Shown here in pieces: positions 55,401 through 64,000 of a stretch of DNA of 64,000 nt. The notes under the pieces are model-generated. The model had not been told where the DNA came from and ran no database searches. It worked only from the letters and a program-made list of their open reading frames with translations. How positions within the stretch are numbered: the stretch's first letter is position 1; every line of letters starts with the position of its first letter. The position numbers were made by a program, and so were the translations under genes. Origin of the DNA: Allobosea sp. (lineage in GTDB: Bacteria > Pseudomonadota > Alphaproteobacteria > Rhizobiales > Kaistiaceae); NCBI GenBank assembly GCA_017307955.1, contig JAFKFV010000010.1:248001-312000 (forward strand), in the 5' to 3' direction.

Positions 55401-57029
55401 TCAGACGAGCCGCGACTGCTCCTTCGCCGCCGCGATGAAGGAGGCGAAGAGCGGATGCGGCGCCAGCGGCCGCGACTTCAGTTCGGGATGATACTGCACG
55501 CCGATGAACCAGGGATGGTCGAGCAGTTCGACCGTCTCGGGCAGCACGCCGTCCGGCGACATGCCGGCGAAATGCATGCCGCACTGCTCGAGGCGCTGCT
55601 TGTAGTCGATATTGACCTCGTAGCGATGACGGTGGCGTTCGAAGATGTCGGTCGAGCCGTAGATCTCGGCGATCTTCGAGCCTGCCTCCAGCTTCGCCTC
55701 ATAGGCGCCGAGCCGCATCGTGCCGCCCAGATCGCCGGCGGCGTGACGCTTCTCCAGCATGTTGCCGCGCAGCCATTCGGTCATCAGGCCGACGACAGGC
55801 TCCGAGGTCGGGCCGAACTCGGTCGAGCTCGCATTCTCGATGCCGGCCATGTTGCGGGCCGCCTCGATGACGGCCATCTGCATGCCGAAGCAGATGCCGA
55901 AATAGGGCACCTTGCGGCGGCGCGCGAAGCCGGCGGCGAGGATCTTGCCTTCCGAGCCGCGCTCGCCAAACCCACCCGGAACGAGGATGCCGTTGACGCG
56001 CTCGAGATAGGGCGCCGGATCCTCCTTCTCGAAGACCTCGCTCTCGATCCAGTCGATATTGACCTTCACGGTGTTGGCGACGCCGCCATGCTGCAGCGCC
56101 TCTATGAGCGACTTATAAGCGTCCTTGAGGCCGGTATATTTGCCGACGACGGCGATGGTGACCTCGCCCTCGGGATTGCGGATCGTATTGGTCAGCGCAT
56201 TCCAGCGCGACAGATCCGGCGTCGGGGCATCCTTGATGCCGAAGGCAGCGAGCACTTCGGTGTCGAGGCCCTCGGCGTGATAGGCGGTCGGCACGTCATA
56301 GATATGCGCGACGTCAAGCGCCTGGATGACCGCCGATTCGCGGACATTGCAGAAGAGCGAGAGCTTGCGCCGCTCCTCCTTCGGGATCGGGCGGTCCGAG
56401 CGGCACAGCAGGATGTCGGGCTGAATGCCGATCGAGCGCAGTTCCTTGACCGAATGCTGCGTCGGCTTGGTCTTCAATTCGCCGGCCGACGGGATATAGG
56501 GCAGCAGGGTCAGGTGGATATAGACGACGTCGTCGCGCGGCAGGTCGTTGCCGATCTGGCGGATCGCCTCGAGGAAGGGCATCGCCTCGATGTCACCGAC
56601 CGTGCCGCCGATCTCGCAGAGCACGAAATCGACATCGTCATTGCCGGAGAGGACGAAGGCCTTGATGGCGTCGGTGACATGGGGAATCACCTGCACCGTG
56701 CCGCCGAGATAATCGCCGCGCCGCTCGCGCGTGATGATCTCCTGATAGATCTTGCCGGTGGTGACGCTGTCGGCCTTCGAGGCCGGACGGCCAGTGAAGC
56801 GCTCGTAATGCCCGAGATCGAGATCCGTCTCGGCGCCGTCATCGGTGACGAAGACCTCGCCGTGCTGATACGGGCTCATCGTGCCCGGATCGACGTTGAG
56901 ATAGGGATCGAGCTTCCTCAGGCGGACCTTGTAGCCGCGCGCCTGCAGCATGGCGCCGAGCGCTGCCGAGGCAATGCCCTTGCCAAGCGAGGAAACCACG
57001 CCGCCGGTGATGAATACGTACCGCGCCAT
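55401..57029 (-). CDS. pyrG: CTP synthase
   Basis: ATP- and glutamine-dependent amination of UTP to CTP, 542 residues. The synthetase domain starts [20 protein letters not shown] (P-loop) and has the [11 protein letters not shown] metal-site motif. The class I glutaminase domain carries the nucleophile Cys in [14 protein letters not shown]. Upstream in the same direction lies secG; here kdsA and eno, which commonly follow pyrG, are absent and a YeaQ-type gene follows. Confidence 0.98.
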   Translation of the reverse strand: MARYVFITGGVVSSLGKGIASAALGAMLQARGYKVRLRKLDPYLNVDPGTMSPYQHGEVFVTDDGAETDLDLGHYERFTGRPASKADSVTTGKIYQEIITRERRGDYLGGTVQVIPHVTDAIKAFVLSGNDDVDFVLCEIGGTVGDIEAMPFLEAIRQIGNDLPRDDVVYIHLTLLPYIPSAGELKTKPTQHSVKELRSIGIQPDILLCRSDRPIPKEERRKLSLFCNVRESAVIQALDVAHIYDVPTAYHAEGLDTEVLAAFGIKDAPTPDLSRWNALTNTIRNPEGEVTIAVVGKYTGLKDAYKSLIEALQHGGVANTVKVNIDWIESEVFEKEDPAPYLERVNGILVPGGFGERGSEGKILAAGFARRRKVPYFGICFGMQMAVIEAARNMAGIENASSTEFGPTSEPVVGLMTEWLRGNMLEKRHAAGDLGGTMRLGAYEAKLEAGSKIAEIYGSTDIFERHRHRYEVNIDYKQRLEQCGMHFAGMSPDGVLPETVELLDHPWFIGVQYHPELKSRPLAPHPLFASFIAAAKEQSRLV

Positions 57030-57135
57030 GGGCTCTTACCTTAGCCTCCGATTGAACGATTCGCTCGATCAAACCACAGCGCGGCAGGCGCCGGCTGTGG
57101 CTCTGAATTGCTCCGGGCGGCGTTTTCCCCGCCCC

Positions 57136-57168
57136 AAACGAAACGTCGCCGCGAAGGGGCGGCGACGT
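57136..57168 (-). terminator. Rho-independent terminator of secG
   Basis: On the minus strand ACGTCGCCGC pairs with GCGGCGACGT around a 6-nt loop and is followed by TTCGTTT, 27 bases after the secG stop. Confidence 0.8.
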
Positions 57169-57194
57169 CCCGGAATTCCTGGTCTTTCAGGCGC

Positions 57195-57665
57195 CTAGTT
57201 GGTGCTGGGCACCGTCGGCGCGGCGGGAGCCGTCGGCGCCGGCGCGGTCGCCGGAGCCGGACCCGTCGCCGGAGCGGCGCCGGTCGCGGGAGCAGGCGTC
57301 GCCGCGTCACCAGCGGCCGGGGCAGCCGTGCCGTCCGATTTCATCGGCGGCAGCTGGTTCAGGATACCCTGGCCGTTGCCCGAGGCCGGCGTCGTTGCCG
57401 GGGCCGACTGGCTCTGGATCCGGTCAAGGATCGAGGCCGGGCGGTCGCCATAGCGCGTGATCAGCGTCAGGGCGATGGACGTCACGAAGAACGCGGCGGC
57501 CAGGATGGCCGTGGTGCGCGTCAGGACGTTGGCGGACCCACGGGCGGTCATGAAGCCGCCACCGCCGCCGATGCCGAGCGCACCGCCTTCGGAGCGCTGC
57601 AGGAGGACAACGGCGACGAGCGCGACGACCACCATCAGGTGGATCACGATGATGACTGTCTGCAT
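57195..57665 (-). CDS. secG: Preprotein translocase subunit SecG
   Basis: Accessory subunit of the SecYEG channel. The 156-residue protein begins MQTVIIVIHLMVVVALVAVV (helix 1), has the conserved QRSEGGALGIGGGGGFMTARG loop and a second helix (AILAAAFFVTSIALTLITRY). The last 75 residues are an Ala/Pro/Thr-rich low-complexity tail with repeated PATG/APAT units; SecG is usually about 75-120 residues, so this tail is long though alphaproteobacterial SecGs often carry one. It lies between tpiA and pyrG, the usual alphaproteobacterial order. Confidence 0.95.
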   Translation of the reverse strand: MQTVIIVIHLMVVVALVAVVLLQRSEGGALGIGGGGGFMTARGSANVLTRTTAILAAAFFVTSIALTLITRYGDRPASILDRIQSQSAPATTPASGNGQGILNQLPPMKSDGTAAPAAGDAATPAPATGAAPATGPAPATAPAPTAPAAPTVPSTN

Positions 57666-57787
57666 CGATGACTCTGATCGGAAGCTTCTGAAAACCGGCG
57701 CCTTGTACACGATCGACCCGGGCGATGCCAGTGCCCGGGCGCGCCTCATATGGGTGGCCGCCGCCGAAGGACCAAGAGGAGGCCGCC

Positions 57788-57811
57788 GGAGGGGCCCACT
57801 GGAGCCCCTCC
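57788..57811 (-). terminator. Hairpin downstream of tpiA
   Basis: GGAGGGGC and GCCCCTCC form an 8-bp stem around an 8-nt loop, 9 bases past the tpiA stop. No T-run is present. The remaining 122 bp up to secG contain no other clear element. Confidence 0.4.
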
Positions 57812-57819
57812 TGTCTCCG

Positions 57820-58575
57820 TCAGGGATAGCTGTGCGCGATGCCGAGGAAGTCCACGGCGCGCAGGCTCGCGCCGCCGACAAGGGCGCCGTTGACGTTCTC
57901 GACAGCCAGGATGTCGGCGGCGTTGGAGGGCTTCACGGAGCCGCCATAGAGAATGCGCATGCCCTCGCCCTCGTCGCCGAAGCGCAGCGCGAGCTGGTGG
58001 CGGATATGGGCGTGCGCCTCGGCGATCTCGTCCAGCGTCGGCGTGCGGCCGCTGCCGATCGCCCAGATCGGCTCATAGGCGATGATGAGATTGTCGGCGG
58101 TCGCGCCGTCGGGAACCGAGGCCGCGAGTTGCGCCTCCAGGACTTCCAGCGTCCTGTCACCGTCCCGCTCCGCCTCGCTCTCGCCGATGCAGAGAATGGC
58201 GACGAGGCCGGCGCGGCGCGCGGCGCGCGCCTTGGCATGCACGACGGCATTGGTGTCGAGGTCGTCGGCGCGGCGTTCGGAATGGCCGACGATCACATGC
58301 GTCGCGCCGGTGTCGGCGATCATCTCGGCCGACACGTCGCCGGTATGGGCGCCGCTCGGGCTGCGATGGCAGTCCTGGCCGCCGATCAGGACGCGCGAGC
58401 CGAGCGCCACAACCGCGAAGGTCGAGAGCAGCGTGAAGGGCGGGCAGATCGCGAGATCCGTCTTGGCGCGGAGACCGATGTCGTAGCCCTCGGTGATGCG
58501 CGAGAACTCGGCCACCGACGATTTCAGGCCATTCATCTTCCAGTTGCCGACGACGATCGGCCTCAGCCTCGACAT
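57820..58575 (-). CDS. tpiA: Triosephosphate isomerase
   Basis: Interconverts DHAP and glyceraldehyde-3-phosphate. The 251-residue TIM barrel starts RPIVVGNWKMNGLK (substrate-binding Asn and Lys at about 11-13), has the catalytic His in VIVGHSERR and the catalytic Glu in AYEPIWAIGSG, and ends with the phosphate loop LYGGSVKPSNA and GALVGGASL. Divergent from the ppiD gene. Confidence 0.98.
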   Translation of the reverse strand: MSRLRPIVVGNWKMNGLKSSVAEFSRITEGYDIGLRAKTDLAICPPFTLLSTFAVVALGSRVLIGGQDCHRSPSGAHTGDVSAEMIADTGATHVIVGHSERRADDLDTNAVVHAKARAARRAGLVAILCIGESEAERDGDRTLEVLEAQLAASVPDGATADNLIIAYEPIWAIGSGRTPTLDEIAEAHAHIRHQLALRFGDEGEGMRILYGGSVKPSNAADILAVENVNGALVGGASLRAVDFLGIAHSYP

Positions 58576-58804
58576 TTCGCGTTTTTCCTCCGCTGTGTGC
58601 TCGCTATCTCCTGTATGCGGTCAGCGGGCGGCGGCAAGTCAAGGGGCAGGATCGGCGCAGGCGGCACGCCCCGCGGAAAGAGCGCGGATGGCGGCTGTTG
58701 CGGCTATTGCTCCGGCGAAACCGCCTTTCTATGATCGCGCGCCCCAAATCGGGGCGAAGACGAAGGCGGGCTCCAGGGCGAACCGCCTCTACCAGAGGAT
58801 GCCG

Positions 58805-60691
58805 ATGCTCGATTCCATGCGTAAACACGCCTCCGGTCCGGTGGCGAAGATCCTGATCGGCATCCTGATCATCTCCTTCGGCGTCTGGGGCGTCGCGGGC
58901 GCCTTGAGCGGTATCGGCACCAATACGGTGGCCGAGGTCGGCAATACCGAGATCTCGGTGGTCGATTTCGACCGCGCCTATCGCCGCGAACTGCAGAATC
59001 TCAGCCAGCAGGTCGGGACGCAGATCACTCCCGACCAGGCCAAGGCTTTCGGCCTGCCGAACCGCGTGCTGGCGCGCCTCATCACCGAGGCGGCGCTGGA
59101 CGACCAAGCCGAGACGCTCGGCCTCGGCGTTTCGCAGGATACGCTCGTCAAGGAAATCGCCGCCGACCCGGCCTTCAAGGGCGCCGCCGGCACCTTCGAT
59201 CGCGCCTATTTCGTACAGCTGCTGCGCGCCAACGGCCTCAATGAGGACGACTATGTGCTGGAGCGGCGCGCCGTCGAGCGGCGCAAGCAGCTCGCCGACA
59301 GCATCTCGGGCGGCGCCACGCTTCCCGTCACGCTCGCCGAGGCGGTCCATATGTACCAGTCCGAGGCGCGCACCATCCGCTACATCGTGATGCCGGCCTC
59401 GCTGATCACCGATGTCGGCGAGCCGACGGCGGATCAGCTGACGGCCTATTACAACGACCACAAGGCCGACTGGAAACGTCCGGAACTGCGCGAGATCGCG
59501 ATCATGACGCTCTCTCCGGACGACGTCGCCCGTCCGTCGGACATCGACGACGCCACCGCGCAGAAGGCCTATGACGCCGACAAGGCGCAGTACACGACGC
59601 CCGAGACGCGGCATGTCTACCAGCTGATCTTCTCCGACCAGACGACAGCCGACGAGCAGGCCGCCAAGCTCAAGGGCGGTGCGAGCTTCGAAAGCGTGGT
59701 GCAGAGCACGGGCCGCCAGCTCGCCGACACCGATCTCGGCACGGTGACGCGCGACAAGCTGATCGATCCGAAGGTGGCCGAGGCGGCGTTCTCGCTGCCC
59801 GCGGGCGGCACCAGCGACGTGATCGTCGGCAGCTTCGGGCCGGTGCTGCTCTGGGTCCCCGAGGTCAATCCGTCGACGGTGAAGCCGTTCGACGAGGTCA
59901 AGGCCGACATCAAGTCGAACCTCGCCCTCGAAGCGGCGCGCAAGGACCTCTCCAGCGTCCGCGATTCGATCGAGGATGCCCGGGCCGGCGGCGCCACGCT
60001 CCAGGAGATCGCGACCAAGAACAAGCTGACGCTGCGCAGCGTGAATGTCGACGCGACGGGCAATGACGGCGACGGCAAGCCGGTCGCAGACCTCCCTGCC
60101 AAGGACCAATTGCTGAAGGCCGCGTTCGAGAGCGATGTCGGCATCGACAACCAGGCGCTCGCCGATGGCGACACGACCGTCTGGTACGCCGTCTCGGCGA
60201 TCGACCCGGCCGCCGACCGTCCGCTCGACAGCGTCAAGGATCAGGTCGCTGCCGCCTGGAAGAAGGCGACGATCGCGACCAAGCTCGCCGAGAAGGCGAA
60301 GGAGACCGCCGCCCGCCTCTCGAAGGGCGAGACCATGGACGCCGTCGCGGCGTCGCTCGGCCTCACCGTCCAGACGGACGAGAATCAGACGCGCGGCAGC
60401 AAGCCGCCGGCCGATTTCTCGACCGACGCGCTGAAGGCCGCCTTCGATGGTCCCAAGGGCTATGCCGCCGCCGTCGCCAGCGTCGAGCCCGACCAGCAGA
60501 TCGTGCTGCAGGTCGAGAGCGTGACCGAGACGCCCTTCGTCAAGGACGACCCCAAGGAAGTGTCCTTGACCCGGCAGCTTGCCGATGCGATGCAGAATGA
60601 TCTCCTGCAGCAATATATCAGCGAGCTGCAGAACGAGCTCGGCGCCAAGGTCAATCAGCAGGCGCTGCAGCGCGTGATCGGCGCAAGCTGA
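58805..60691 (+). CDS. ppiD: Membrane-anchored peptidyl-prolyl isomerase PpiD-like
   Basis: Periplasmic folding chaperone tethered to the inner membrane, 628 residues. The start MLDSMRKHASG (ATG 58805, AGAGG six bases upstream; ATG 58799 overlaps that site) is followed by one transmembrane helix KILIGILIISFGVWGVAGAL. The SurA_N-like chaperone domain (about 45-200: TEISVVDFDRAYRRELQNL) and a parvulin-type rotamase region (about 250-370: ETRHVYQLIFSD, LGTVTRDKLIDPKVAEAAFS) come next. Placement upstream of trpE is conserved in alphaproteobacteria. Confidence 0.93.
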   Translation: MLDSMRKHASGPVAKILIGILIISFGVWGVAGALSGIGTNTVAEVGNTEISVVDFDRAYRRELQNLSQQVGTQITPDQAKAFGLPNRVLARLITEAALDDQAETLGLGVSQDTLVKEIAADPAFKGAAGTFDRAYFVQLLRANGLNEDDYVLERRAVERRKQLADSISGGATLPVTLAEAVHMYQSEARTIRYIVMPASLITDVGEPTADQLTAYYNDHKADWKRPELREIAIMTLSPDDVARPSDIDDATAQKAYDADKAQYTTPETRHVYQLIFSDQTTADEQAAKLKGGASFESVVQSTGRQLADTDLGTVTRDKLIDPKVAEAAFSLPAGGTSDVIVGSFGPVLLWVPEVNPSTVKPFDEVKADIKSNLALEAARKDLSSVRDSIEDARAGGATLQEIATKNKLTLRSVNVDATGNDGDGKPVADLPAKDQLLKAAFESDVGIDNQALADGDTTVWYAVSAIDPAADRPLDSVKDQVAAAWKKATIATKLAEKAKETAARLSKGETMDAVAASLGLTVQTDENQTRGSKPPADFSTDALKAAFDGPKGYAAAVASVEPDQQIVLQVESVTETPFVKDDPKEVSLTRQLADAMQNDLLQQYISELQNELGAKVNQQALQRVIGAS

Positions 60692-60702
60692 CGAAGGAAC
60701 CG

Positions 60703-60861
60703 ATGTCTACCGAGCGCATCCGCATTGCCGAGCGAGCCGTCCGCGACCAGCGGATGGCGGCGGCTGCGATCGCGCCGGCCGACCGGGCCGCGCGCCGGGG
60801 CGATGCCGATGCACGTTGGCAGGGCGACGCCCGCTGGCATGCCGGGTGGCGATGGCGTTGA
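60703..60861 (+). CDS. Putative trp leader peptide with four Trp codons
   Basis: A 52-codon ORF beginning 11 bases after the ppiD stop, with AAGGAA directly upstream of ATG 60703. TGG codons are at 60817, 60835, 60847 and 60853; the last 16 residues read ARWQGDARWHAGWRWR before TGA. The ORF ends 120 bases before trpE, and its Trp-rich end lies inside a stem of overlapping RNA hairpins. Four Trp in the last 14 codons is far above expectation for an unselected frame and fits a charged-tRNA-Trp sensor. Known rhizobial TrpL peptides are much shorter (about 14 codons with three adjacent Trp), so this is an inference, not an assignment. Confidence 0.5.
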   Translation: MSTERIRIAERAVRDQRMAAAAIAPADRAARRGDADARWQGDARWHAGWRWR

Positions 60862-60927
60862 CCGCCTTGCCCGGCTGAAGCCGGGCACTGCGCCGCGCAT
60901 CAAGGCCCCCATAAGGGCCGGCGCGGC
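60841..60927 (+). promoter_or_regulatory. Candidate trp attenuator: mutually exclusive hairpins
   Basis: Hairpin 1:2 pairs 60841-60851 with 60863-60875 (ten base pairs with one internal loop); its left arm includes the third Trp codon, and the fourth Trp codon and the leader stop lie in its loop. Hairpin 2:3 (60869-60886, GCCCGGC/GCCGGGC, 4-nt loop) uses the same CCCGGC strand. A third strong composite hairpin (60892-60927: GCCGCGC/GCGCGGC enclosing GGCCC/GGGCC) follows. No T-run is present after it, so if it regulates, it may act by translational or Rho-linked attenuation. A 10-base direct repeat GCCGATACCG (60931 and 60962) lies between it and trpE. Confidence 0.5.
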
Positions 60928-60981
60928 TGAGCCGATACCGCCACAGATGCGGGCTTCGCCCGCCGATACCGGACAGACATC

Positions 60982-62496
60982 ATGCTGATCGAGCCGTCGC
61001 CAGAGACGATCGCGCGCAACTATGAATCGGGCAAGGCGCAGGTCGTCTGGACCCGCCTTGTCGCGGACCTGGAGACCCCTGTCTCCGCCATGCTCAAGCT
61101 CTCCGCCGGGCGGAGCAACACCTTCCTGCTCGAATCGGTCGAGGGCGGCGCCGTGCGCGGCCGCTATTCGATGATCGGCATCGAGCCCGACCTGCTCTTC
61201 CGCGCCCATGCCGACAAGGCCGAGATCGACCGCAACGTGACGCCGGGTCGCGAGGCCTTCGAACCCGTGGAGGGCGGATCGCTCGACGTGCTGCGCCGCC
61301 TGATCGCGGAGTCGCATATCGACCTCCCCGAAGGGCTGCCGCCGATGTCGGCCGGCATCTTCGGCTATCTCGGCTATGACATGGTCCGCCAGATGGAGGA
61401 TCTCGGGCCGCCCAATCCGGACGCGCTCGGCCTGCCGGACGCCATCATGATGCGCCCGACGGTGATGGTGATCTTCGACGCGGTGAAGGACGAGATCACC
61501 GTCGTGACACCCGTGCGCCCGGTTCCCGGCATCAGCGCGGCGCAGGCGCATGCGCGCGCCGTCGAACGGCTGACCGGCGTCGTCGACACGCTGGAGGGGC
61601 CGCTGCATCGCGCCTTCGAGCCGGCCGAGGTCGATCTCGACATCGACGTCGTCTCGAACACGCCGCATGAGCGCTACCTCGAGATGGTGGCGCGGGCGAA
61701 GGAGTACATCGCGGCCGGCGACATCTTCCAAGTGGTGCTGTCGCAGCGCTTCGAGGCCGAGTTCACGCTGCCGCCCTTCTCGCTCTATCGGGCGCTGCGG
61801 CGCACCAACCCCTCGCCTTTCCTCTATTTCCTCGATTTCGGCAGCTTCGCCGTCGCCGGATCGAGCCCGGAAATCCTGGTGCGGGTGCGCGACGGCGAGG
61901 TCACGATCCGGCCGATCGCCGGCACGCGGCGGCGTGGCGCCACGAGCGAGCAGGACAAGGCGCTCGCCGCCGAACTCCTCGCCGATCCGAAGGAACTCGC
62001 CGAGCATCTGATGCTGCTCGATCTCGGCCGCAACGATGTCGGCCGCGTCGCCCAGATCGGCTCGGTCAAGGTCACCGACAAGTTCTTCCTGGAATATTAC
62101 AGCCAGGTCATGCACATCGTCTCCAATGTCGTCGGGCGGCTGGCCGCACCGAACGACATGCTGGACGCGCTCGCCGCGGGCTTCCCCGCCGGCACCGTCT
62201 CGGGCGCGCCCAAGGTGCGCGCCATGGAGATCATTGACGAGCTGGAGTTGGAAAAGCGCGGCATCTATGCCGGCTGCGTCGGCTATTTCTCTGCCGACGG
62301 CGCCATGGACACGTGTATCGTGCTGCGCACGTCCATCGTGAAGGATGGGCGCATGTATGCGCAGGCCGGCGCCGGCATCGTCGCCGACTCGGTGCCGGAG
62401 AGCGAGCACCAGGAATGCATCGCCAAGGCGCGGGCCCTGTTCCGCGCCGCCGAGGAAGCGGTAAAGTTCGCTTCCCAGGCCGGGCGCGGGCAGTAG
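60982..62496 (+). CDS. trpE: Anthranilate synthase component I
   Basis: First committed step of tryptophan synthesis: chorismate and ammonia to anthranilate. The 504-residue protein has the N-terminal feedback-binding segment LLESVEGGAVRGRYSMIG (Ser region of the LLES motif) and the catalytic chorismate-binding domain with PIAGTRRRGAT, LLDLGRNDVGRVA and AGTVSGAPKVRAMEII. The amidotransferase is not fused, unlike the TrpE(G) fusion of Rhizobium and Bradyrhizobium; trpG follows separately. Ribosome binding site is weak (GGACAGACATC). The upstream 290 bp contains the leader-like structure. Confidence 0.97.
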   Translation: MLIEPSPETIARNYESGKAQVVWTRLVADLETPVSAMLKLSAGRSNTFLLESVEGGAVRGRYSMIGIEPDLLFRAHADKAEIDRNVTPGREAFEPVEGGSLDVLRRLIAESHIDLPEGLPPMSAGIFGYLGYDMVRQMEDLGPPNPDALGLPDAIMMRPTVMVIFDAVKDEITVVTPVRPVPGISAAQAHARAVERLTGVVDTLEGPLHRAFEPAEVDLDIDVVSNTPHERYLEMVARAKEYIAAGDIFQVVLSQRFEAEFTLPPFSLYRALRRTNPSPFLYFLDFGSFAVAGSSPEILVRVRDGEVTIRPIAGTRRRGATSEQDKALAAELLADPKELAEHLMLLDLGRNDVGRVAQIGSVKVTDKFFLEYYSQVMHIVSNVVGRLAAPNDMLDALAAGFPAGTVSGAPKVRAMEIIDELELEKRGIYAGCVGYFSADGAMDTCIVLRTSIVKDGRMYAQAGAGIVADSVPESEHQECIAKARALFRAAEEAVKFASQAGRGQ

Positions 62497-62508
62497 GGAG
62501 AAGCGGCC

Positions 62509-63120
62509 ATGTCCTTCCTCGTCATCGATAACTACGACAGCTTCACCTACAATCTCGTCCATTATCTGGGCGAGCTCGGCGCCGAGCTGATGGTTCGCCG
62601 CAACGACAAGATCACGGTCGACGAAGTGATCGCGCTCGATCCGGAGGGCATCGTCCTCTCGCCCGGGCCCTGCACCCCGAACGAGGCGGGCATCTGCCTC
62701 GATCTGATCGAGCGGGCGGGCGACACCATCCCGATCTTCGGCGTCTGCCTCGGTCATCAGGCGATCGGCCAGGCGATGGGCGGCGACGTCGTCAGGGCAC
62801 CGAGCCAGATGCACGGCAAGATCTCGACCATCCGCCACAATGGCCGCAGCGTCTTTCGCGGCATCAATGGCCCGTTCCAGGCGACGCGCTATCACTCGCT
62901 GCAGGTACGCCGCGAGACGATGCCGGACGTGCTGGAACTCACCGCAGAATCCGACGACGGCGTCGTGATGGGCGCCATGCACAAGACTCTGCCGATGCAT
63001 GGCGTGCAGTTCCATCCCGAGAGCATCGCCTCGGAGCATGGCCACCAGATGCTGAAGAACTTCATCGATCTGGCGCGCGACTGGAACGCCCGTCACCGCC
63101 AGGCGCGATCGGTGGCCTGA
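62509..63120 (+). CDS. trpG: Anthranilate synthase component II (glutamine amidotransferase)
   Basis: Supplies ammonia from glutamine to TrpE. The 203-residue class I glutaminase starts [20 protein letters not shown], has the nucleophile Cys in [12 protein letters not shown], and the catalytic His and Glu in [14 protein letters not shown]. It begins 12 bases after trpE and is followed by trpD after 4 bases, forming trpE-trpG-trpD. A pabA-type dual function is possible in some bacteria, but the context favours tryptophan. Confidence 0.97.
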   Translation: MSFLVIDNYDSFTYNLVHYLGELGAELMVRRNDKITVDEVIALDPEGIVLSPGPCTPNEAGICLDLIERAGDTIPIFGVCLGHQAIGQAMGGDVVRAPSQMHGKISTIRHNGRSVFRGINGPFQATRYHSLQVRRETMPDVLELTAESDDGVVMGAMHKTLPMHGVQFHPESIASEHGHQMLKNFIDLARDWNARHRQARSVA

Positions 63121-63124
63121 CGCC

Positions 63125-64000
63125 ATGAGCGAGTTCAAGGCTCATATCGCCAAGGTCGCGGCCGGACAGGCGCTCACCCGTGCCGAGGCGGAAGCGGCGT
63201 TCGACATCATCATGTCGGGCAACGCGACGCCGGCGCAGATCGGCGGCTTCCTGATGGCATTGCGTGTTCGCGGCGAGACGGTCGACGAGATCGCCGGCGC
63301 CGTCGCGACCATGCGCTCCAAGATGCTGACGGTCGAGGCACCGGCGGAGGCGGTCGATGTCGTCGGCACCGGCGGCGACGGCTCGCACACGCTCAACATC
63401 TCGACCGCTTCCGCCTTCGTGGTCGCCGGCGCCGGCGTGCCCGTCGCCAAGCATGGCAACCGCGCGCTTTCCTCAAAGTCGGGCGCCGCCGATGTCCTGA
63501 TGGCGCTCGGCGTCAATGTCGATGTGCCGCCCGACGTGATCTCGGCCGCGATCCGCGAGGCCGGGATCGGCTTCATGTTCGCGCCGGCACATCATGCCGC
63601 CATGAAGCATGTCGGCCCGGCCCGCGTCGAACTCGGCACGCGCACGATCTTCAACCTGCTCGGGCCGCTGTCCAATCCGGCCGGCGTCCGCCGCCAGCTG
63701 GTCGGCGTCTTCGCCGCCGAATGGCTGGAGCCGCTTGCCGAGGTGCTGGCGGCGCTCGGCTCGGAACGGGCGTGGATCGTGCACGGCGCCGGCGGCGTCG
63801 ACGAAATCACCTCGACCGGGCCGACGCACGTCGCGGCGCTCGACAAGGGCGCTGTCGAGACCTTCGTCATCACGCCGGAAGAGGTCGGCCTCCCCGTCTC
63901 GCCACCCGAGGCGATCCGCGGCGGCGATGCCGCCCACAACGCGGCGGCGCTGCGTGCCCTGCTCGGCGGCGCCTCCGGCGCCTATCGCGACACGGTGCTG
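63125..64000 (+). CDS. trpD: Anthranilate phosphoribosyltransferase, 3' end outside window
   Basis: Transfers phosphoribose from PRPP to anthranilate. 292 codons are visible, roughly 85-90% of the usual 335-345 residues; the frame is open at base 64000. Motifs: [21 protein letters not shown] (PRPP-binding), [19 protein letters not shown], and the [15 protein letters not shown] segment. ATG 63125 is 4 bases after the trpG stop. The next gene is expected to be trpC. Confidence 0.96.
   Translation, partial: MSEFKAHIAKVAAGQALTRAEAEAAFDIIMSGNATPAQIGGFLMALRVRGETVDEIAGAVATMRSKMLTVEAPAEAVDVVGTGGDGSHTLNISTASAFVVAGAGVPVAKHGNRALSSKSGAADVLMALGVNVDVPPDVISAAIREAGIGFMFAPAHHAAMKHVGPARVELGTRTIFNLLGPLSNPAGVRRQLVGVFAAEWLEPLAEVLAALGSERAWIVHGAGGVDEITSTGPTHVAALDKGAVETFVITPEEVGLPVSPPEAIRGGDAAHNAAALRALLGGASGAYRDTVL

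Noticed and set aside
60725..60988. An 87-codon frame overlapping the trp leader region
   Set aside because: No ribosome binding site, no motif, and it runs into trpE; the 52-codon frame has the better start and the Trp-codon pattern.
60655..63138. An 827-codon minus-strand open frame opposite trpE and trpG
   Set aside because: It mirrors two well-conserved enzymes and its translation is low complexity with no domain.

Overview
The window reads as high-GC chromosomal DNA from an alphaproteobacterium, most likely of the order Hyphomicrobiales (Rhizobiales). This is an inference from gene content and order: the dusB-ntrBC, ntrYX-dat-hfq-hflX, lipA-ratA-cinA-ispDF and pyrG-secG-tpiA-ppiD-trpEGD blocks, a fused IspDF, a class I PhaC and a type 2 ArgC. 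No rRNA, tRNA, CRISPR array, prophage or insertion sequence was seen. Coding density is high, and almost every gene is a housekeeping or common accessory gene.

Region by region: 0-4 kb holds the 3' part of a PHB synthase gene, an alpha/beta hydrolase divergent from a GlxA/AraC-type regulator, and the glutathione-formaldehyde enzyme gfa. 4-6.3 kb holds argC and the rplM-rpsI operon with a clear housekeeping promoter. 6.4-9.7 kb is a rightward run (VOC protein, secreted SH3-like protein, CoA-binding protein, metY). 9.7-12.6 kb is a leftward overlapping set (flavoprotein, pseudouridine synthase, RsmC-like methyltransferase) divergent from recG. 12.7-22.7 kb holds recG, an atypical ClC channel, a DUF502 membrane protein, glmU-glmS, ccdA and a sugar kinase. 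22.7-29 kb holds a split MacAB-type export operon, msrQ without msrP, an amidohydrolase, and two clusters of palindromic intergenic repeats.

29-32 kb carries efp with both of its beta-lysylation genes, epmA and epmB. 32-39 kb holds a GGDEF-EAL protein, cysS, a small exported-peptide gene behind helically phased TTCAG repeats, maeB and two unknown membrane proteins. 39-52 kb is the nitrogen-control region. dusB-ntrB-ntrC and ntrY-ntrX-dat-hfq-hflX run leftwards but are split by a 2.4 kb insert (LysR regulator, DUF1127 protein, transglutaminase-like protein). 52-64 kb holds ispDF, cinA, ratA, lipA, a YeaQ-type protein, pyrG, secG, tpiA, ppiD and trpE-trpG-trpD, which is cut by the window end.

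The most interesting non-obvious signal lies between ppiD and trpE. It is a 52-codon ORF with a good ribosome binding site and four Trp codons near its end, overlapping mutually exclusive RNA hairpins. It looks like a trp attenuator with an unusually long leader peptide. Other points to check are the missing kdsA-eno-pdh block between pyrG and lipA, the insert in the ntr cluster, the phased operator upstream of the small secreted peptide, and the intergenic repeat family.
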